Assembly: GCF_031951985.1 (NCBI RefSeq) | Contig: NZ_JAVLVU010000001.1 | Coordinates: 3,348,001 to 3,412,000 of the forward strand | DNA from: Mucilaginibacter terrae | GTDB taxonomy: Bacteria; Bacteroidota; Bacteroidia; Sphingobacteriales; Sphingobacteriaceae | DNA: 64,000 nt | Reading direction: 5' to 3' | Shown: positions 1 to 8,884 of the stretch, piece after piece | Layout of the letters: every line of letters starts with the position of its first letter | Numbering within the stretch: position 1 is the stretch's first letter | Made by a program: the position numbers and the translations under genes | Notes under the pieces: generated by a model | Told to the model about the DNA's origin: nothing | Databases searched by the model: none | Seen by the model: the letters and a program-made list of their open reading frames with translations, nothing else

Positions 1-228
1 GCTGGGTGGCTGCTCTCTGGTCTTGCCAAAAAAGTCTTCCAGCTCTTTGTCGTTCAGGGAATTGACTTCTTCAAACGTGCAGCCGCTGGCCTTAAAGGCG
101 GATACGTACTTCTTTACGGTGTTTCGGGATGCGTCAACCTGGGCAGCTATGCTCATTAGAGGACGCTGCTGGCTGTACAACTTTAAGATCTTTCTTATCT
201 TACTCATGCTGATTGTTAAGTTGGCCAT
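1..228 (-). CDS. istA: IS21-family transposase IstA, N-terminal part (runs off the window)
   Basis: The minus-strand frame starts at 228 with MANLTISMSKIRKILKLYSQ and continues through an HTH-like stretch (SIAAQVDASRNTVKKYVSAF) and an acidic linker to the window edge. Starting Met-Ala-Asn, then a basic helix and a resolvase-like HTH, is typical of IstA of Bacteroidota IS21 elements, the DDE transposase that works with the IstB ATPase. About 76 residues are visible; the catalytic core and istB would lie outside the window. The tandem terminal repeats just upstream (297-390) support the IS21 call. Intact or decayed state cannot be judged. Confidence 0.7.
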   Translation of the reverse strand, partial: MANLTISMSKIRKILKLYSQQRPLMSIAAQVDASRNTVKKYVSAFKASGCTFEEVNSLNDKELEDFFGKTREQPPS

Positions 229-296
229 GCTTAGGAGGTGTGTATGTCTGCCTCCTTAAGATGGTTCGCTCTTCAGCACCAGCTACACTATTACAG

Positions 297-390
297 TGGT
301 CACTTTCGCCCGGAATACCCTGGTCAGTTTGCCGCGGAATGGGTGTTCAGTTTGCCCCGGAATGGGATGGTCACTTTCATCAGAATCTCC
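297..390. repeat. Tandem terminal repeats of an IS21-like element
   Basis: Four degenerate units of 23-24 bp follow each other: 297-320, 321-343, 344-367 and 368-390. Each starts TGGTCA or TGTTCA and most contain a CCGGAAT or CGGAATG core. IS21 elements carry several such transposase-binding repeats inside their ends. The outer tip of the element should be slightly beyond 390, but no clear terminal inverted repeat or target duplication can be named from one end. Confidence 0.6.
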
Positions 391-473
391 AGATAGTTAC
401 AAAGGATTTTAGTGTACCTGCCATATTCTACCAGTGTACCGAATAGCACACCAAATTGAATATATTTCTAAAA

Positions 474-509
474 CAAAAAAGCCTCTCAGATTTCTCTAAA
501 AGGCTTTTG
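474..509 (-). terminator. Terminator downstream of initiator tRNA
   Basis: On the minus strand a stem AAAAGCC ... GGCTTTT is followed by a T run, 12 bp after the tRNA 3' end. It fits an intrinsic terminator for the tRNA transcript. Confidence 0.65.
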
Positions 510-520
510 TCCAACTTGGG

Positions 521-593
<73 letters not shown>

Positions 594-618
594 CTATGTT
601 TGTTTTTTTATTGGACTG

Positions 619-650
619 CAAAGATATAATTCGTTTCTTTGTACTCCAAA
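619..650 (-). promoter_or_regulatory. Bacteroidota-type promoter of tRNA-fMet
   Basis: On the minus strand TTTG (647-650) is separated by exactly 20 nt from TATCTTTG (619-626). This matches the TTTG-N19-21-TAnnTTTG consensus of the Bacteroidota primary sigma factor. The tRNA 5' end lies 25 nt downstream of the -7 box. Confidence 0.75.
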
Positions 651-674
651 TTTATTTTAAATAATTTTTTACAT

Positions 675-1550
675 ATGAGTCATCGGGCAGGTTTTGTGAG
701 CATTATTGGTAAACCCAACGCAGGGAAATCAACCCTGATGAATGCGTTTGTGGGCGAAAAGATGTCAATCATTACTCCTAAGGCTCAAACTACAAGGCAT
801 CGTATACTGGGTATGGTGAATACCGACGATTATCAGATCGTGTTTTCGGATACCCCCGGTGTAATTAAACCGCATTATGCCCTGCAAGAAAGCATGATGC
901 ACCAGGTATCGGGCTCCATAGTGGATGCCGACCTGATTTTGCTGGTTACCGACATTAACGAAACGCACGACGAAAACGAAGTACTCGAAAAGCTGCAAGG
1001 TTCGCTGGCTCCGTTGGCTGTTTTAATTAATAAGATCGACAAAAGCGACGAGGAAACGGTAAAGGCTAAAGTAGAATACTGGCAACAAAAGCTAAATCCT
1101 AAGGCTATATTTGCAGTATCGGCCCTAATGGATCATAACGTACGCGGGGTAATGGACTTTGTGATAGAAAACTTGCCAGAGCACCCGCCTTATTATGAAA
1201 AGGACTTTTTAACTGATCGTAACGACCGCTTTTTTGCCTCAGAGATGATACGCGAGCAGGTATTTAAGCAGTATAAAAAAGAGATACCTTACAGTACCGA
1301 GGTTATTATTACCGAGTTTTTAGAGGAGGATATATACCGCATCAGCGCCGAAATTATTGTAGAGCGCGACTCGCAAAAGAATATCATTATCGGCAAAAAC
1401 GGTGAAATGCTTAAAATTGTTGGCACTTATGCCCGCCGCAGCATGGAAGAGTTCTTCCAACGTAAGGTATTCCTCCAAATGTTTGTTAAGGTAATAGGCG
1501 ACTGGCGCAGCAAGAAAAACTACCTGAAGAAATTTGGGTACGAAGACTAA
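675..1550 (+). CDS. era: GTPase Era
   Basis: Era is an essential GTPase that binds the 3' end of 16S rRNA and helps 30S subunit assembly. I start it at ATG 675 (MSHRAGFVSIIGKPNAGKST), because the upstream in-frame codons are non-ATG and the family starts just before the G1 loop. Visible motifs are G1 GKPNAGKS, G3 DTPG, G4 NKID and a C-terminal KH domain with IIGKNGEMLK. The length of 291 aa is normal. The next gene, der, is a second ribosome-assembly GTPase on the same strand, about 110 bp downstream. Confidence 0.95.
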   Translation: MSHRAGFVSIIGKPNAGKSTLMNAFVGEKMSIITPKAQTTRHRILGMVNTDDYQIVFSDTPGVIKPHYALQESMMHQVSGSIVDADLILLVTDINETHDENEVLEKLQGSLAPLAVLINKIDKSDEETVKAKVEYWQQKLNPKAIFAVSALMDHNVRGVMDFVIENLPEHPPYYEKDFLTDRNDRFFASEMIREQVFKQYKKEIPYSTEVIITEFLEEDIYRISAEIIVERDSQKNIIIGKNGEMLKIVGTYARRSMEEFFQRKVFLQMFVKVIGDWRSKKNYLKKFGYED

Positions 1551-1564
1551 GGAATAGAGTAAAG

Positions 1565-1645
1565 AATATAGAATCAAGAATACAGACATAAGGCTATCGG
1601 GAGAATGAACAGATTTTTATCTGTATTCTATACTCTTGATTCCTG
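1565..1645. repeat. Imperfect inverted repeat between era and der
   Basis: GAATCAAGAATACAGA (1571-1586) is mirrored by TCTGTATTC followed, after a 7-nt insertion, by CTTGATTC near 1619-1642. A related TCTTGATTCCTTATTCTGTACTC string occurs between thrB and thrA (5868-5896). It looks like a degenerate dispersed intergenic repeat of this genome; function unknown. Confidence 0.45.
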
Positions 1646-1659
1646 AATCTAATATAAAT

Positions 1660-2961
1660 ATGAGTAACATAGTAGCTATTGTGGGCCGCCCTAACGTAGG
1701 CAAATCCACTTTATATAACAGGCTTACCGAAAGCCGCAAGGCCATAGTTGACGATTTTAGCGGCGTTACGCGCGATCGCCATTACGGCATTGCCGAGTGG
1801 GTTGGTCGCAGCTTTAACGTAATTGATACCGGGGGCTACGTAGCCAATTCTGACGATGTTTTTGAAGTAGCCATACGCGAGCAGGTAGTTATTGCCATTG
1901 AAGAGGCAACCTGCATTTTATTTGTGGTTGATGTAACCACCGGCATAACCGACCTTGACGATGAAATTGCCGATATACTCCGCAAAGGCAAAAAGCCGGT
2001 ATTTGTGGTGGTAAACAAGGTAGATAACAACGCACAGCAGTCAGACGCTACTGAATTTTATTCATTAGGCTTAGGCGATATTTACAATATTTCATCCATG
2101 ACAGGTTCGGGTACAGGTGAGTTGCTCGACGAGGTGATCAAAACCTTCGACGAAGAACCTGCCGAAGAAAACACCCTGCCTAAGTATGCCATTGTTGGCC
2201 GCCCTAACGTGGGTAAATCCTCTATCATCAATGCTCTTATTGGCCAGGAACGTAATATTGTTACGCCTATTGCCGGTACCACGCGCGATTCGATACACAT
2301 ACACTACAACCGTTACGGCCACGAGTTTATGCTGATTGATACCGCCGGTTTACGCAAAAAAACCAAGGTAAAAGAGAACATCGAGTTTTACTCGGTAATG
2401 CGTACCATCAAGGCCCTCGAAGAAGCCGACGTGATCATCCTCATGATCGATGCACAAGAAGGTCTCGAATCGCAGGATATTAATATTTTCCACCTGGCCG
2501 AAAAGAATAAAAAAGGTATTATCCTGGTAGTAAACAAGTGGGATTTGATCGAAAAGAACAATAAGACGATCAAGGTTTTTGAAGAGCAGATACGCGAGAA
2601 GATAGCACCATTTACCGATGTGCCTATCGTGTTCACTTCGGTGCTTGAGAAGCAACGCCTGCTAAAGGTTATCGAAACTGCAGCAGACGTTTACAAAAAC
2701 CGCGCTAAAAAGATCCCAACCTCAAAACTGAACGACGTGATGCTGCCTATCATCGAGCATTATCCACCACCGGCACTTAAAGGCAAGCACGTAAAAATTA
2801 AGTACGTTACGCAAATTAACGGCACATCGCCCATGTTTGCCTTCTTTTGTAACCTGCCTCAGTATATTAAAGAGCCATACAAGCGTTATATCGAAAATCA
2901 GCTGCGCGAAAACTTTGATTTTTCAGGTGTACCGATACAAATATTTTTCCGTCAGAAATAA
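1660..2961 (+). CDS. der: GTPase Der (EngA)
   Basis: Der is the tandem-GTPase factor for 50S subunit maturation. The start at ATG 1660 puts G1 of the first G domain at residues 8-15 (GRPNVGKS), with DTGG and NKVD following. The second G domain has GRPNVGKS near residue 183, DTAGL and NKWD. A KH-like C-terminal domain ends at residue 433. Nine extra in-frame codons upstream are not conserved-looking and were excluded. The length is normal for the family. Confidence 0.95.
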   Translation: MSNIVAIVGRPNVGKSTLYNRLTESRKAIVDDFSGVTRDRHYGIAEWVGRSFNVIDTGGYVANSDDVFEVAIREQVVIAIEEATCILFVVDVTTGITDLDDEIADILRKGKKPVFVVVNKVDNNAQQSDATEFYSLGLGDIYNISSMTGSGTGELLDEVIKTFDEEPAEENTLPKYAIVGRPNVGKSSIINALIGQERNIVTPIAGTTRDSIHIHYNRYGHEFMLIDTAGLRKKTKVKENIEFYSVMRTIKALEEADVIILMIDAQEGLESQDINIFHLAEKNKKGIILVVNKWDLIEKNNKTIKVFEEQIREKIAPFTDVPIVFTSVLEKQRLLKVIETAADVYKNRAKKIPTSKLNDVMLPIIEHYPPPALKGKHVKIKYVTQINGTSPMFAFFCNLPQYIKEPYKRYIENQLRENFDFSGVPIQIFFRQK

Positions 2962-3039
2962 GATCGTGGAGATTAAATTATTGATGCTGCAAAGAGGGTT
3001 TTCACTCAGCTTTGCAGCATTTTTTATGTAAAGTTTTTA

Positions 3040-3130
3040 GGAATTTATGGGCGTTTCCCTCCGGGTCGGGCTATCCGTTCCAAGTCCTCACTCCGCTATG
3101 TTACGCTCCGGGCTTTCCACTACTATCCCT
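3040..3130. repeat. Probable dispersed intergenic repeat (CTCCGGG / GCTCCGGGC rich)
   Basis: The GC-rich stretch beginning CGTTTCCCTCCGGGTCGGGC and ending CACTACTATCCCTAACGC resembles a repeat I remember from Sphingobacteriaceae intergenic regions. A 63-codon open frame runs through it but has no protein-like character. Only one copy is in the window, so repeat status rests on memory. Confidence 0.35.
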
Positions 3131-3220
3131 AACGCAAACTGCAATTGTCTGAATCAGAATTTACTGAATTACAGAATTTTCAGAATTATGTTAACGGAGA
3201 TTACATCTCAAAAACTAATC

Positions 3221-3316
3221 TGTCATCTCGAACGATAGTGAGAGATCCTGTTATTCATGTCAGGGTATACAGCTTTGCATAATTAACAAGATCTCTCACT
3301 ATCGTTCGAAATGACA
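3221..3316. repeat. Long inverted repeat between convergent der and thrC
   Basis: Two 27-bp arms (3221-3247 and 3290-3316) are complementary at 26 positions, with a 42-bp spacer. A half copy lies at 4760-4787 between thrB and thrC, which shows that it is dispersed. Sitting between two convergent 3' ends it could also act as a bidirectional terminator. It resembles REP-like palindromes. Confidence 0.7.
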
Positions 3317-3337
3317 TGATGGATTAGAAACGGAATG

Positions 3338-4642
3338 CTATTTATTCTCCAACAAAAACGACTTAAACCCTTCAAAATCTTTGCCTAAACTCACGGCTTG
3401 CTTTTCGCGCTGTTCCAGTTCCTCAACCTGCGCCGGTACTTCAATGGCCGCCGCAATATTGGCTGGGAACACATCCGGAAATTTGCATGGGTGTGCAGTA
3501 GATAGAAACACGCCCGAAACACCTTTATGCTGCGTCTGCCATTCGGTTAAGGCTTTCCAGGCAATGGCAGTGTGCGGACAAACCACATAGTTGTATTTGT
3601 CAAACACCTGCTGTATGGCTTCCGTAGTTTGTGCATCGGTATAGCTAAAGCTTACCATGAGGGTTTTAAGCGCCTCTGCGCCATCTTTAAACAAATCGGC
3701 AATACGTACCCAGTTGCTTGGGTTGCCTACGTCCATGGCGTTTGATAGGGTTGCTACCGATGGCTTGGGCTCATAAATACCGGTTTTAAAAAATGCAGGA
3801 ACAGTATCGTTAGCATTAGTAGCAGCAATAAACTGTTTTACCGGTAAGCCCATTTTCCAGGCCAGCAAACCGGCACCAATGTTACCAAAGTTGCCGCTCG
3901 GTACACAAAAAGCTACGTTGGTTTTGCCTTCGCGCAGTAGTTGCGCATAGGCATTAAAATAATAGAAAGTTTGCGGAATTAACCGCGCAATATTAATAGA
4001 GTTTGCCGAAGTCAAACGGAACTCCGCGTTAAGTTCATCATCAACAAAAGCTTGTTTAACCAGTGCCTGGCAATCATCAAATGTGCCATCAATAGTAAGC
4101 GCACGTATGTTTTGGCCGTTGGTGGTTAACTGTAATTCCTGAATATCGCTTACCTTACCTTTAGGGTAAAGTATGGTTACACGGGTGTTGGGTACACCTA
4201 AAAAGCCCAAAGCCACGGCACCCCCGGTATCGCCCGATGTGGCTACCAGTACGTCTAATTGTTTTTCGCCCTCGCGCAAAAAGTAGCTCATTACGCGACT
4301 CATAAAACGTGCACCAAAATCTTTAAAGGCCAATGATGGTCCGTGGAAAAGCTCAAGCACATAAACATCATCTTCCAGCTTAACGGCCGGGGCTTCAAAG
4401 TTAACGGCATCTTCTATCAGGGCTTTTAAATCACTTTGCGGAATGGTATCGCCCAGTAAATGTTTGGCAACCTCAAAGGCAAGCTGCGGCAGCGTATAGT
4501 TGGGCAATTGCTCAAAAAAGCTATCGGGCAGGCGCGGAATTTCAACCGGCATATACAGGCCTTTATCCTGCGGCATGCTGTTAAACACGGCTTCCTGAAA
4601 AGATACCTTCGAAGAAGGGTTATTGGTACTGTAAAGTTTCAT
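3338..4642 (-). CDS. thrC: Threonine synthase
   Basis: This PLP enzyme converts O-phosphohomoserine to threonine, the last step of the pathway. The 434-residue frame starts MKLYSTNNPSSKVSFQEAV. The PLP lysine is visible in FHGPSLAFKDFGAR (Lys107), and a phosphate-binding ATSGDTGGA motif follows. It ends the minus-strand order thrA-thrB-thrC, separated from thrB by 215 bp that hold half of a dispersed palindrome. Transcription with thrAB is likely but the gap could hide its own promoter. Confidence 0.95.
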   Translation of the reverse strand: MKLYSTNNPSSKVSFQEAVFNSMPQDKGLYMPVEIPRLPDSFFEQLPNYTLPQLAFEVAKHLLGDTIPQSDLKALIEDAVNFEAPAVKLEDDVYVLELFHGPSLAFKDFGARFMSRVMSYFLREGEKQLDVLVATSGDTGGAVALGFLGVPNTRVTILYPKGKVSDIQELQLTTNGQNIRALTIDGTFDDCQALVKQAFVDDELNAEFRLTSANSINIARLIPQTFYYFNAYAQLLREGKTNVAFCVPSGNFGNIGAGLLAWKMGLPVKQFIAATNANDTVPAFFKTGIYEPKPSVATLSNAMDVGNPSNWVRIADLFKDGAEALKTLMVSFSYTDAQTTEAIQQVFDKYNYVVCPHTAIAWKALTEWQTQHKGVSGVFLSTAHPCKFPDVFPANIAAAIEVPAQVEELEQREKQAVSLGKDFEGFKSFLLENK

Positions 4643-4759
4643 TATGATTTACTTATGTTAGCTGTGAGGACACAGCCATCGGCGGAATTATTTTTTGTGT
4701 TGTTTATGCCATGCTGTACGGATAGGGAGTAATCTTAGTGGTAAAGCTCATCACTCTGA

Positions 4760-4787
4760 AAGATTTCTCTCTATCGTTCGAAATGAC
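4760..4787. repeat. Half copy of the 3221-3316 palindrome
   Basis: AGATTTCTCTCTATCGTTCG followed by AAATGACA matches the right arm at 3290-3316 apart from small changes. It lies in the thrB-thrC spacer. No second arm is visible. Confidence 0.55.
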
Positions 4788-4857
4788 AGTTTTGAATCTT
4801 GGTTTATTTAGTTCCTGGTTCTTGCTTCTCAGTGCTACTGCCACTAAATCACTGCCT

Positions 4858-5847
4858 CTAAATCACTCTCGGCCCTGCATCATTAATAGTAGACACGTAG
4901 GCGTTTGATGCAATTTTAATACTGGCCAAATGGCTTTGCAGTATTTGCGTAATAGTTTTAGCAGTTTCCTCATCGCGGGTAAAGGCAAATACCGATGGAC
5001 CCGAACCTGAGATACCGAAGCTTACGGCACCGGCTTTCATGGCCAGTTCGCGCATTACATAAAAATCGGGGATGAGCATGGAGCGCACCGGCTCAACCAG
5101 TACATCTTTCATGCTGCGGCCAATCAGGTCAATATCCTGGGTGTACAGTCCGCTCACCAACCCGGCAATATTGCCCCACTGGGTAACGGCATCCTTCATA
5201 TATATTTTATCGCGGATGATCTGGCGTGCCTCGCGGGTGGGCACATCCACATCGGGGAATACGATGGCGCAATACAAATCTTTAGGATGCGGTAAACGTA
5301 TCACGTCCAGCGGCTCATAGCTACGGATAAGTACAAAGCCGCCCAGCAAGGCCGGTGCCACGTTATCGGCGTGACCATGACCACAGGCCATTTCCTCACC
5401 CTTCATGGCAAAGGGCAATAGCTTGGCTACATCGGTATCATCGCCCAAAAGGGTTTTTATGGCAAATAAACCTGCAACCGTACTGGCGCTACTGCTGCCT
5501 AATCCGCTGCCTATGGGCATTTTTTTGTGCAGTTCAATATCTAAACCAATATCGGTACGGCCAATGCTTTCTAAATAATGCTGTACGCTTACGCTTACCG
5601 TGTTCTTTTCGGCAGCAAGCGGCAGGCGGCCGTTATCGCCGGTAATTTTGCTGATGGTAATGCCCGGCTTATCGGTAACCCGCATAATTACCTCATCGCC
5701 CGGCTCGTTAACCGCAAAGCCCAGTACGTCAAACCCGCATACCACGTTAGCCACGGTAGCCGGGGCAAAAACCTTTACCTCGGTGCCAATAACTGGGTGC
5801 TGGTTCAAATTCTTTACTGGCATCGCTTCTTCTAATTCTTGTTCCAT
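4858..5847 (-). CDS. thrB: Homoserine kinase
   Basis: This GHMP-family kinase phosphorylates L-homoserine using ATP. The protein has 329 residues from ATG 5847; ATG at codon 9 is an alternative start. The GHMP signature PIGSGLGSSSAS is in the first half, an N-terminal APATVANVVCGFDVLG motif precedes it, and ISGSGPSVFAF in the C-terminal part is the second conserved loop. It lies 52 bp downstream of thrA, so co-transcription is likely. Confidence 0.95.
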   Translation of the reverse strand: MEQELEEAMPVKNLNQHPVIGTEVKVFAPATVANVVCGFDVLGFAVNEPGDEVIMRVTDKPGITISKITGDNGRLPLAAEKNTVSVSVQHYLESIGRTDIGLDIELHKKMPIGSGLGSSSASTVAGLFAIKTLLGDDTDVAKLLPFAMKGEEMACGHGHADNVAPALLGGFVLIRSYEPLDVIRLPHPKDLYCAIVFPDVDVPTREARQIIRDKIYMKDAVTQWGNIAGLVSGLYTQDIDLIGRSMKDVLVEPVRSMLIPDFYVMRELAMKAGAVSFGISGSGPSVFAFTRDEETAKTITQILQSHLASIKIASNAYVSTINDAGPRVI

Positions 5848-5899
5848 TTATTTTACGCTACAAAAAGCGTCTTGATTCCTTATTCTGTACTCTTTATTC

Positions 5900-8350
5900 T
5901 TAATTAGCGCCTACATTTATCAAATCGGCAAATACACCGGCAGCGGTTACTTCGGCTCCTGCACCCGGGCCTTTTACTACCATCGGGCGCTCTTTGTAAC
6001 GATCAGTGGTAAAGGCAATGATGTTGTCACTGCCCGACATGCTGTAGAACGGATGCGTTTCATCAACCATTTGCAGGGTGATGGATGCTTTACCATCTTC
6101 CAGTTTACCTATATAACGCAATACTTTGCCACTCGCTTCAGCGTCCTGTTTCAGTTTATTAAAGTAGGCTGCATTAGCTTTTAGTGCAGCGTAAAACTCG
6201 GTTACGGTGCGGGCATCTAAACAAGCTTGCGGCAGCATATTCTCTATGTCTACATCCTCGGCTTCCATTTTATGACCGGCATCGCGCGCCAGGATCAATA
6301 TCTTACGCATAAAGTCTTTGCCGCTCAAATCATCGCGCGGGTCAGGTTCGGTAAAGCCTTTTTCCTGGGCGGTTTTAACTACGTCATGGAAGTTAGCGTT
6401 GCCTTTAAAGTTGTTAAAGATGAACGAAATAGTACCCGATAATATGGCCTCTATCTTTTGCACACGGTCGCCGCTTACCATTAAATCTTTTAAGGTACGG
6501 ATGATTGGCAGACCTGCACCCACGTTGGTTTCGTAGAAGAAATCAACCCCATGCTTGCGGGCGGTATCCCTGAATGTTTCATACTGGCTGTATGAACCCG
6601 AGTTGCCGATCTTGTTACAGGTAACAATGGATATAGTGGATTTGAATATGCCTTCGTAAAAAGCTATTGGTTGCGGACTTGCAGTATTGTCAATAAACAC
6701 ACAGTTTGGTAAGTTCATTTCTTTCATGCGGGCCACAAACTCGGTCAGGTCGGCCTGTTCGCCATAGGCGTCAAGGTCGGCGTGCCAGTCGGTTAAGTCC
6801 AGGCCATCAACGCTAAAACGCATTTTGCGTGTGTTGCTTATGCCTGCAATTTTAACCTGTATGCTGTTATGCTCCTGTAAAAATTCGCGGTGCTTTTGTA
6901 ATTGCTCAAACAGTGTTTTGCCAATATTACCGGTACCCAGGCAAAACACGTTAAGCGTTTTATTAAATTGGATAAAAAAGGCATCGTGCACGGCATTTAC
7001 CGCTTTAGCTAAATCGGTAGCCGAAATGATAACCGAAATATTATACTCTGATGAACCTTGCGCAATTGCCCTTACGTTTACACCGTTACGGCCTAACGCA
7101 TGGAACAACCTGCCCGACATACCCGGAGTTTTGCGCATGTTTTCGCCCACTATGGCCAGTACGGCTAAATCGGCTTCTATAACCGGAACTTCCAGTTTTT
7201 GTGCACCCAGCTCAAGTTCAAATTCCTGCTCCATTAAGCGGCATGCCCTTTCGGCATCTTTAGGCTGAACAGCGAAGGTGATGCTATGCTCGGAAGATGA
7301 TTGAGTGATGAGCATTACATTGATTTGCTCGCGGGCCAGCAATGAGAACAAACGACCGCTAAAGCCAGCCTTGCCCACCATGCCGCTACCCTCAAGGTTG
7401 ATGATGCTGATATGATCGATAGACGATATACCTTTGATAGGCAGGTTTGAATCCTGGCAGTTATGCTTAATTACGGTGCCTTCAAAAGCAGTATCGAAAG
7501 TGTTTTTTATGACAATAGGGATGCGTTTGAGAAACGCCGGGGTCATGGTTGGCGGATAAATTACCTTTGCGCCGAAGTATGAAAGCTCCATAGCCTCGGT
7601 ATAAGTAAGTTCGGGCAATGAGAAAGCCTTTTTAACCATACGCGGATCGGCGGTCATCATACCGTTTACGTCGGTCCATATCTGGATTTCGCTGGCGTTT
7701 AATGCCGATGCAAATATGGCGGCGGTGTAATCGCTCCCGCCACGGCCAAGGGTGGTTACCTGGCCGGCCTCATTACTGGCAATAAAGCCGGTTACAAACA
7801 ATACTTTGCCCTCGTTTTCAGTAGCCAAACCACGGATAAGCAGATCGGTTAACTCGGTATTTACACGGGCTTGACCAAAGCTGTTGTCGGTTTTTACCAC
7901 CTCGCTGGCATCTACATAAACGGCATCATTAAAATGCTGTAAGGCCATGCGGCTAATGAGCAGGGTTGAGCAACGCTCGCCATAGCTGAGGATAAGGTCG
8001 CGGGTTTTTGGAGTAAGCTCTTTGAGCACCATTACACCCTGCAACAGGTCTTCCAGCTGGTTAAAGTAAATTTTAAGGCGGGTGTAAACCGGGTTTTGCT
8101 GCGGAATATCCAACAGTTGTTTAACCACCTCAAAATGACGAATTTCTAAAGCAGCCAGGTGCTTCGAAAAATCGTTCCCAGTGGCGGCGCGTTCGGCCAT
8201 ATCAACCAACAGGTTGGTTACCCCGCTCATGGCCGATAAAACCACCACCAGGCCTTCGCCGTTTTGATGTTCTTGTTTAACAATGTCCATTACAGCGCCA
8301 ATACTTTGTGCCGTACCTACCGATGTTCCTCCGAATTTTAAAACTTTCAT
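5900..8350 (-). CDS. thrA: Bifunctional aspartokinase I / homoserine dehydrogenase I
   Basis: This fused enzyme performs the first and third steps from aspartate to threonine. The N-terminal aspartokinase begins MKVLKFGGTSVG. A central pair of ACT-type regulatory domains (around SSSEHSITFAV and QGSSEYNISVII) senses the end product. The C-terminal homoserine dehydrogenase has the Rossmann motif LGTGNIGKTL. At 816 aa it is the usual ThrA length. The start is the first Met after the attenuator terminator, 15 nt downstream of that stem. The leader peptide with five Thr and five Ile codons indicates threonine/isoleucine-controlled attenuation. Confidence 0.96.
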   Translation of the reverse strand: MKVLKFGGTSVGTAQSIGAVMDIVKQEHQNGEGLVVVLSAMSGVTNLLVDMAERAATGNDFSKHLAALEIRHFEVVKQLLDIPQQNPVYTRLKIYFNQLEDLLQGVMVLKELTPKTRDLILSYGERCSTLLISRMALQHFNDAVYVDASEVVKTDNSFGQARVNTELTDLLIRGLATENEGKVLFVTGFIASNEAGQVTTLGRGGSDYTAAIFASALNASEIQIWTDVNGMMTADPRMVKKAFSLPELTYTEAMELSYFGAKVIYPPTMTPAFLKRIPIVIKNTFDTAFEGTVIKHNCQDSNLPIKGISSIDHISIINLEGSGMVGKAGFSGRLFSLLAREQINVMLITQSSSEHSITFAVQPKDAERACRLMEQEFELELGAQKLEVPVIEADLAVLAIVGENMRKTPGMSGRLFHALGRNGVNVRAIAQGSSEYNISVIISATDLAKAVNAVHDAFFIQFNKTLNVFCLGTGNIGKTLFEQLQKHREFLQEHNSIQVKIAGISNTRKMRFSVDGLDLTDWHADLDAYGEQADLTEFVARMKEMNLPNCVFIDNTASPQPIAFYEGIFKSTISIVTCNKIGNSGSYSQYETFRDTARKHGVDFFYETNVGAGLPIIRTLKDLMVSGDRVQKIEAILSGTISFIFNNFKGNANFHDVVKTAQEKGFTEPDPRDDLSGKDFMRKILILARDAGHKMEAEDVDIENMLPQACLDARTVTEFYAALKANAAYFNKLKQDAEASGKVLRYIGKLEDGKASITLQMVDETHPFYSMSGSDNIIAFTTDRYKERPMVVKGPGAGAEVTAAGVFADLINVGAN

Positions 8351-8364
8351 GTTGCGTGATAAAC

Positions 8365-8399
8365 AAAAACGCCTTCCCCGTTTGGAGGAAGGCGTTTTT
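8365..8399 (-). terminator. Attenuator terminator of the thr operon
   Basis: Two 13-nt arms (8365-8377 and 8387-8399) are perfectly complementary. On the minus strand the stem AAAAACGCCTTCC/GGAAGGCGTTTTT ends in the T run TTTTTG directly before thrA. Nine bases of the 5' arm and loop (8384-8392) are also complementary to 8436-8444 upstream, so an alternative antiterminator can form. Confidence 0.88.
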
Positions 8400-8435
8400 G
8401 TTGGTTTTCTTTATTTTGGTTACACCATACAATTA

Positions 8436-8444
8436 CCTTCCTCC
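8436..8444 (-). promoter_or_regulatory. Antiterminator strand of the thr attenuator
   Basis: GGAGGAAGG on the minus strand starts 1 nt after the leader-peptide stop codon. It is an exact complement of CCTTCCTCC in the terminator (8384-8392). A ribosome stopping at the leader stop would cover it, freeing the terminator; a ribosome stalled earlier at Thr/Ile codons would leave it free to block the terminator. Confidence 0.8.
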
Positions 8445-8445
8445 G

Positions 8446-8496
8446 TTATCCGCCGGTGGTAATAATTGTAGTAATAATGGTGTTGTTAAAAATCAT
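8446..8496 (-). CDS. thrL: thr operon leader peptide
   Basis: A 16-residue frame, MIFNNTIITTIITTGG, precedes the antiterminator and terminator of the thrA gene. It has five Thr and five Ile codons in eleven positions. This parallels the E. coli ThrL peptide (Thr/Ile-rich) in composition, but not in detailed sequence. It is the translated sensor of the attenuator: slow decoding at scarce Thr-tRNA or Ile-tRNA should permit read-through into thrA. No Shine-Dalgarno is visible, as usual in Bacteroidota. I use the E. coli symbol by analogy. Confidence 0.85.
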   Translation of the reverse strand: MIFNNTIITTIITTGG

Positions 8497-8525
8497 TGTT
8501 GTTTTGTAGGCCTTTGCTTACGGTT

Positions 8526-8557
8526 GTAAATTAAAGAGTTAAATATGGTATTTGCAA
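8526..8557 (-). promoter_or_regulatory. Candidate promoter of the thr operon
   Basis: On the minus strand TTG (8555-8557) and TAATTTAC (8526-8533) are 21 nt apart. The -7 box matches TAnnTTTG at six of eight positions, counting the two free ones. It lies about 30 nt upstream of the leader-peptide ATG. Confidence 0.45.
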
Positions 8558-8631
8558 GAAAAATTTTATTTATCTATTAGAACGGTAGATTTTAATATTT
8601 CTGATTTAATAAAACTATCTTCTGTAAACGC

Positions 8632-8697
8632 TTACTCCATATCTACCTTATCCTTCAAATACTCGAGCGCCTTTTTTAAATCAGCTTTGGTTTTAAA
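8632..8697 (-). pseudogene. Remnant of a second ligD 3' end
   Basis: The minus strand encodes FKTKADLKKALEYLKDKVDM-E followed by a stop. This matches the last residues of the intact LigD at 10207 (HKNKADLKKALEYLKDKVDM-E) almost perfectly. The nucleotide sequence differs at many third positions, so it is an old copy rather than a recent duplication. Upstream in this frame a stop codon appears at once. The rest of 8700-8884 shows nothing I can assign. Confidence 0.75.
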
Positions 8698-8884
8698 GCC
8701 TTAAGTCGAAAAATTTGAGCTTTTTGCGTTATAGGCATTTCGTCGGCTCGTATTAGCCGTGTTGGTCGCAGTTGTGTAAGCGCAAGGACGACACTGGCGG
8801 TTTATCCAATGAGGGAAGATGAGGTTTTTTCAGGAACTTTCAGCAAAATCCGGTCTGGTATCGGAGTCTAAATTAAAAATTAAA

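Noticed and set aside
23..446. Plus-strand open frames of 77-78 codons
   Set aside because: They run opposite to the istA frame and through the IS21 tandem repeats; no protein-like features.
3047..3238. 63-codon frame after der
   Set aside because: It lies in what looks like a non-coding dispersed repeat; composition is not protein-like.
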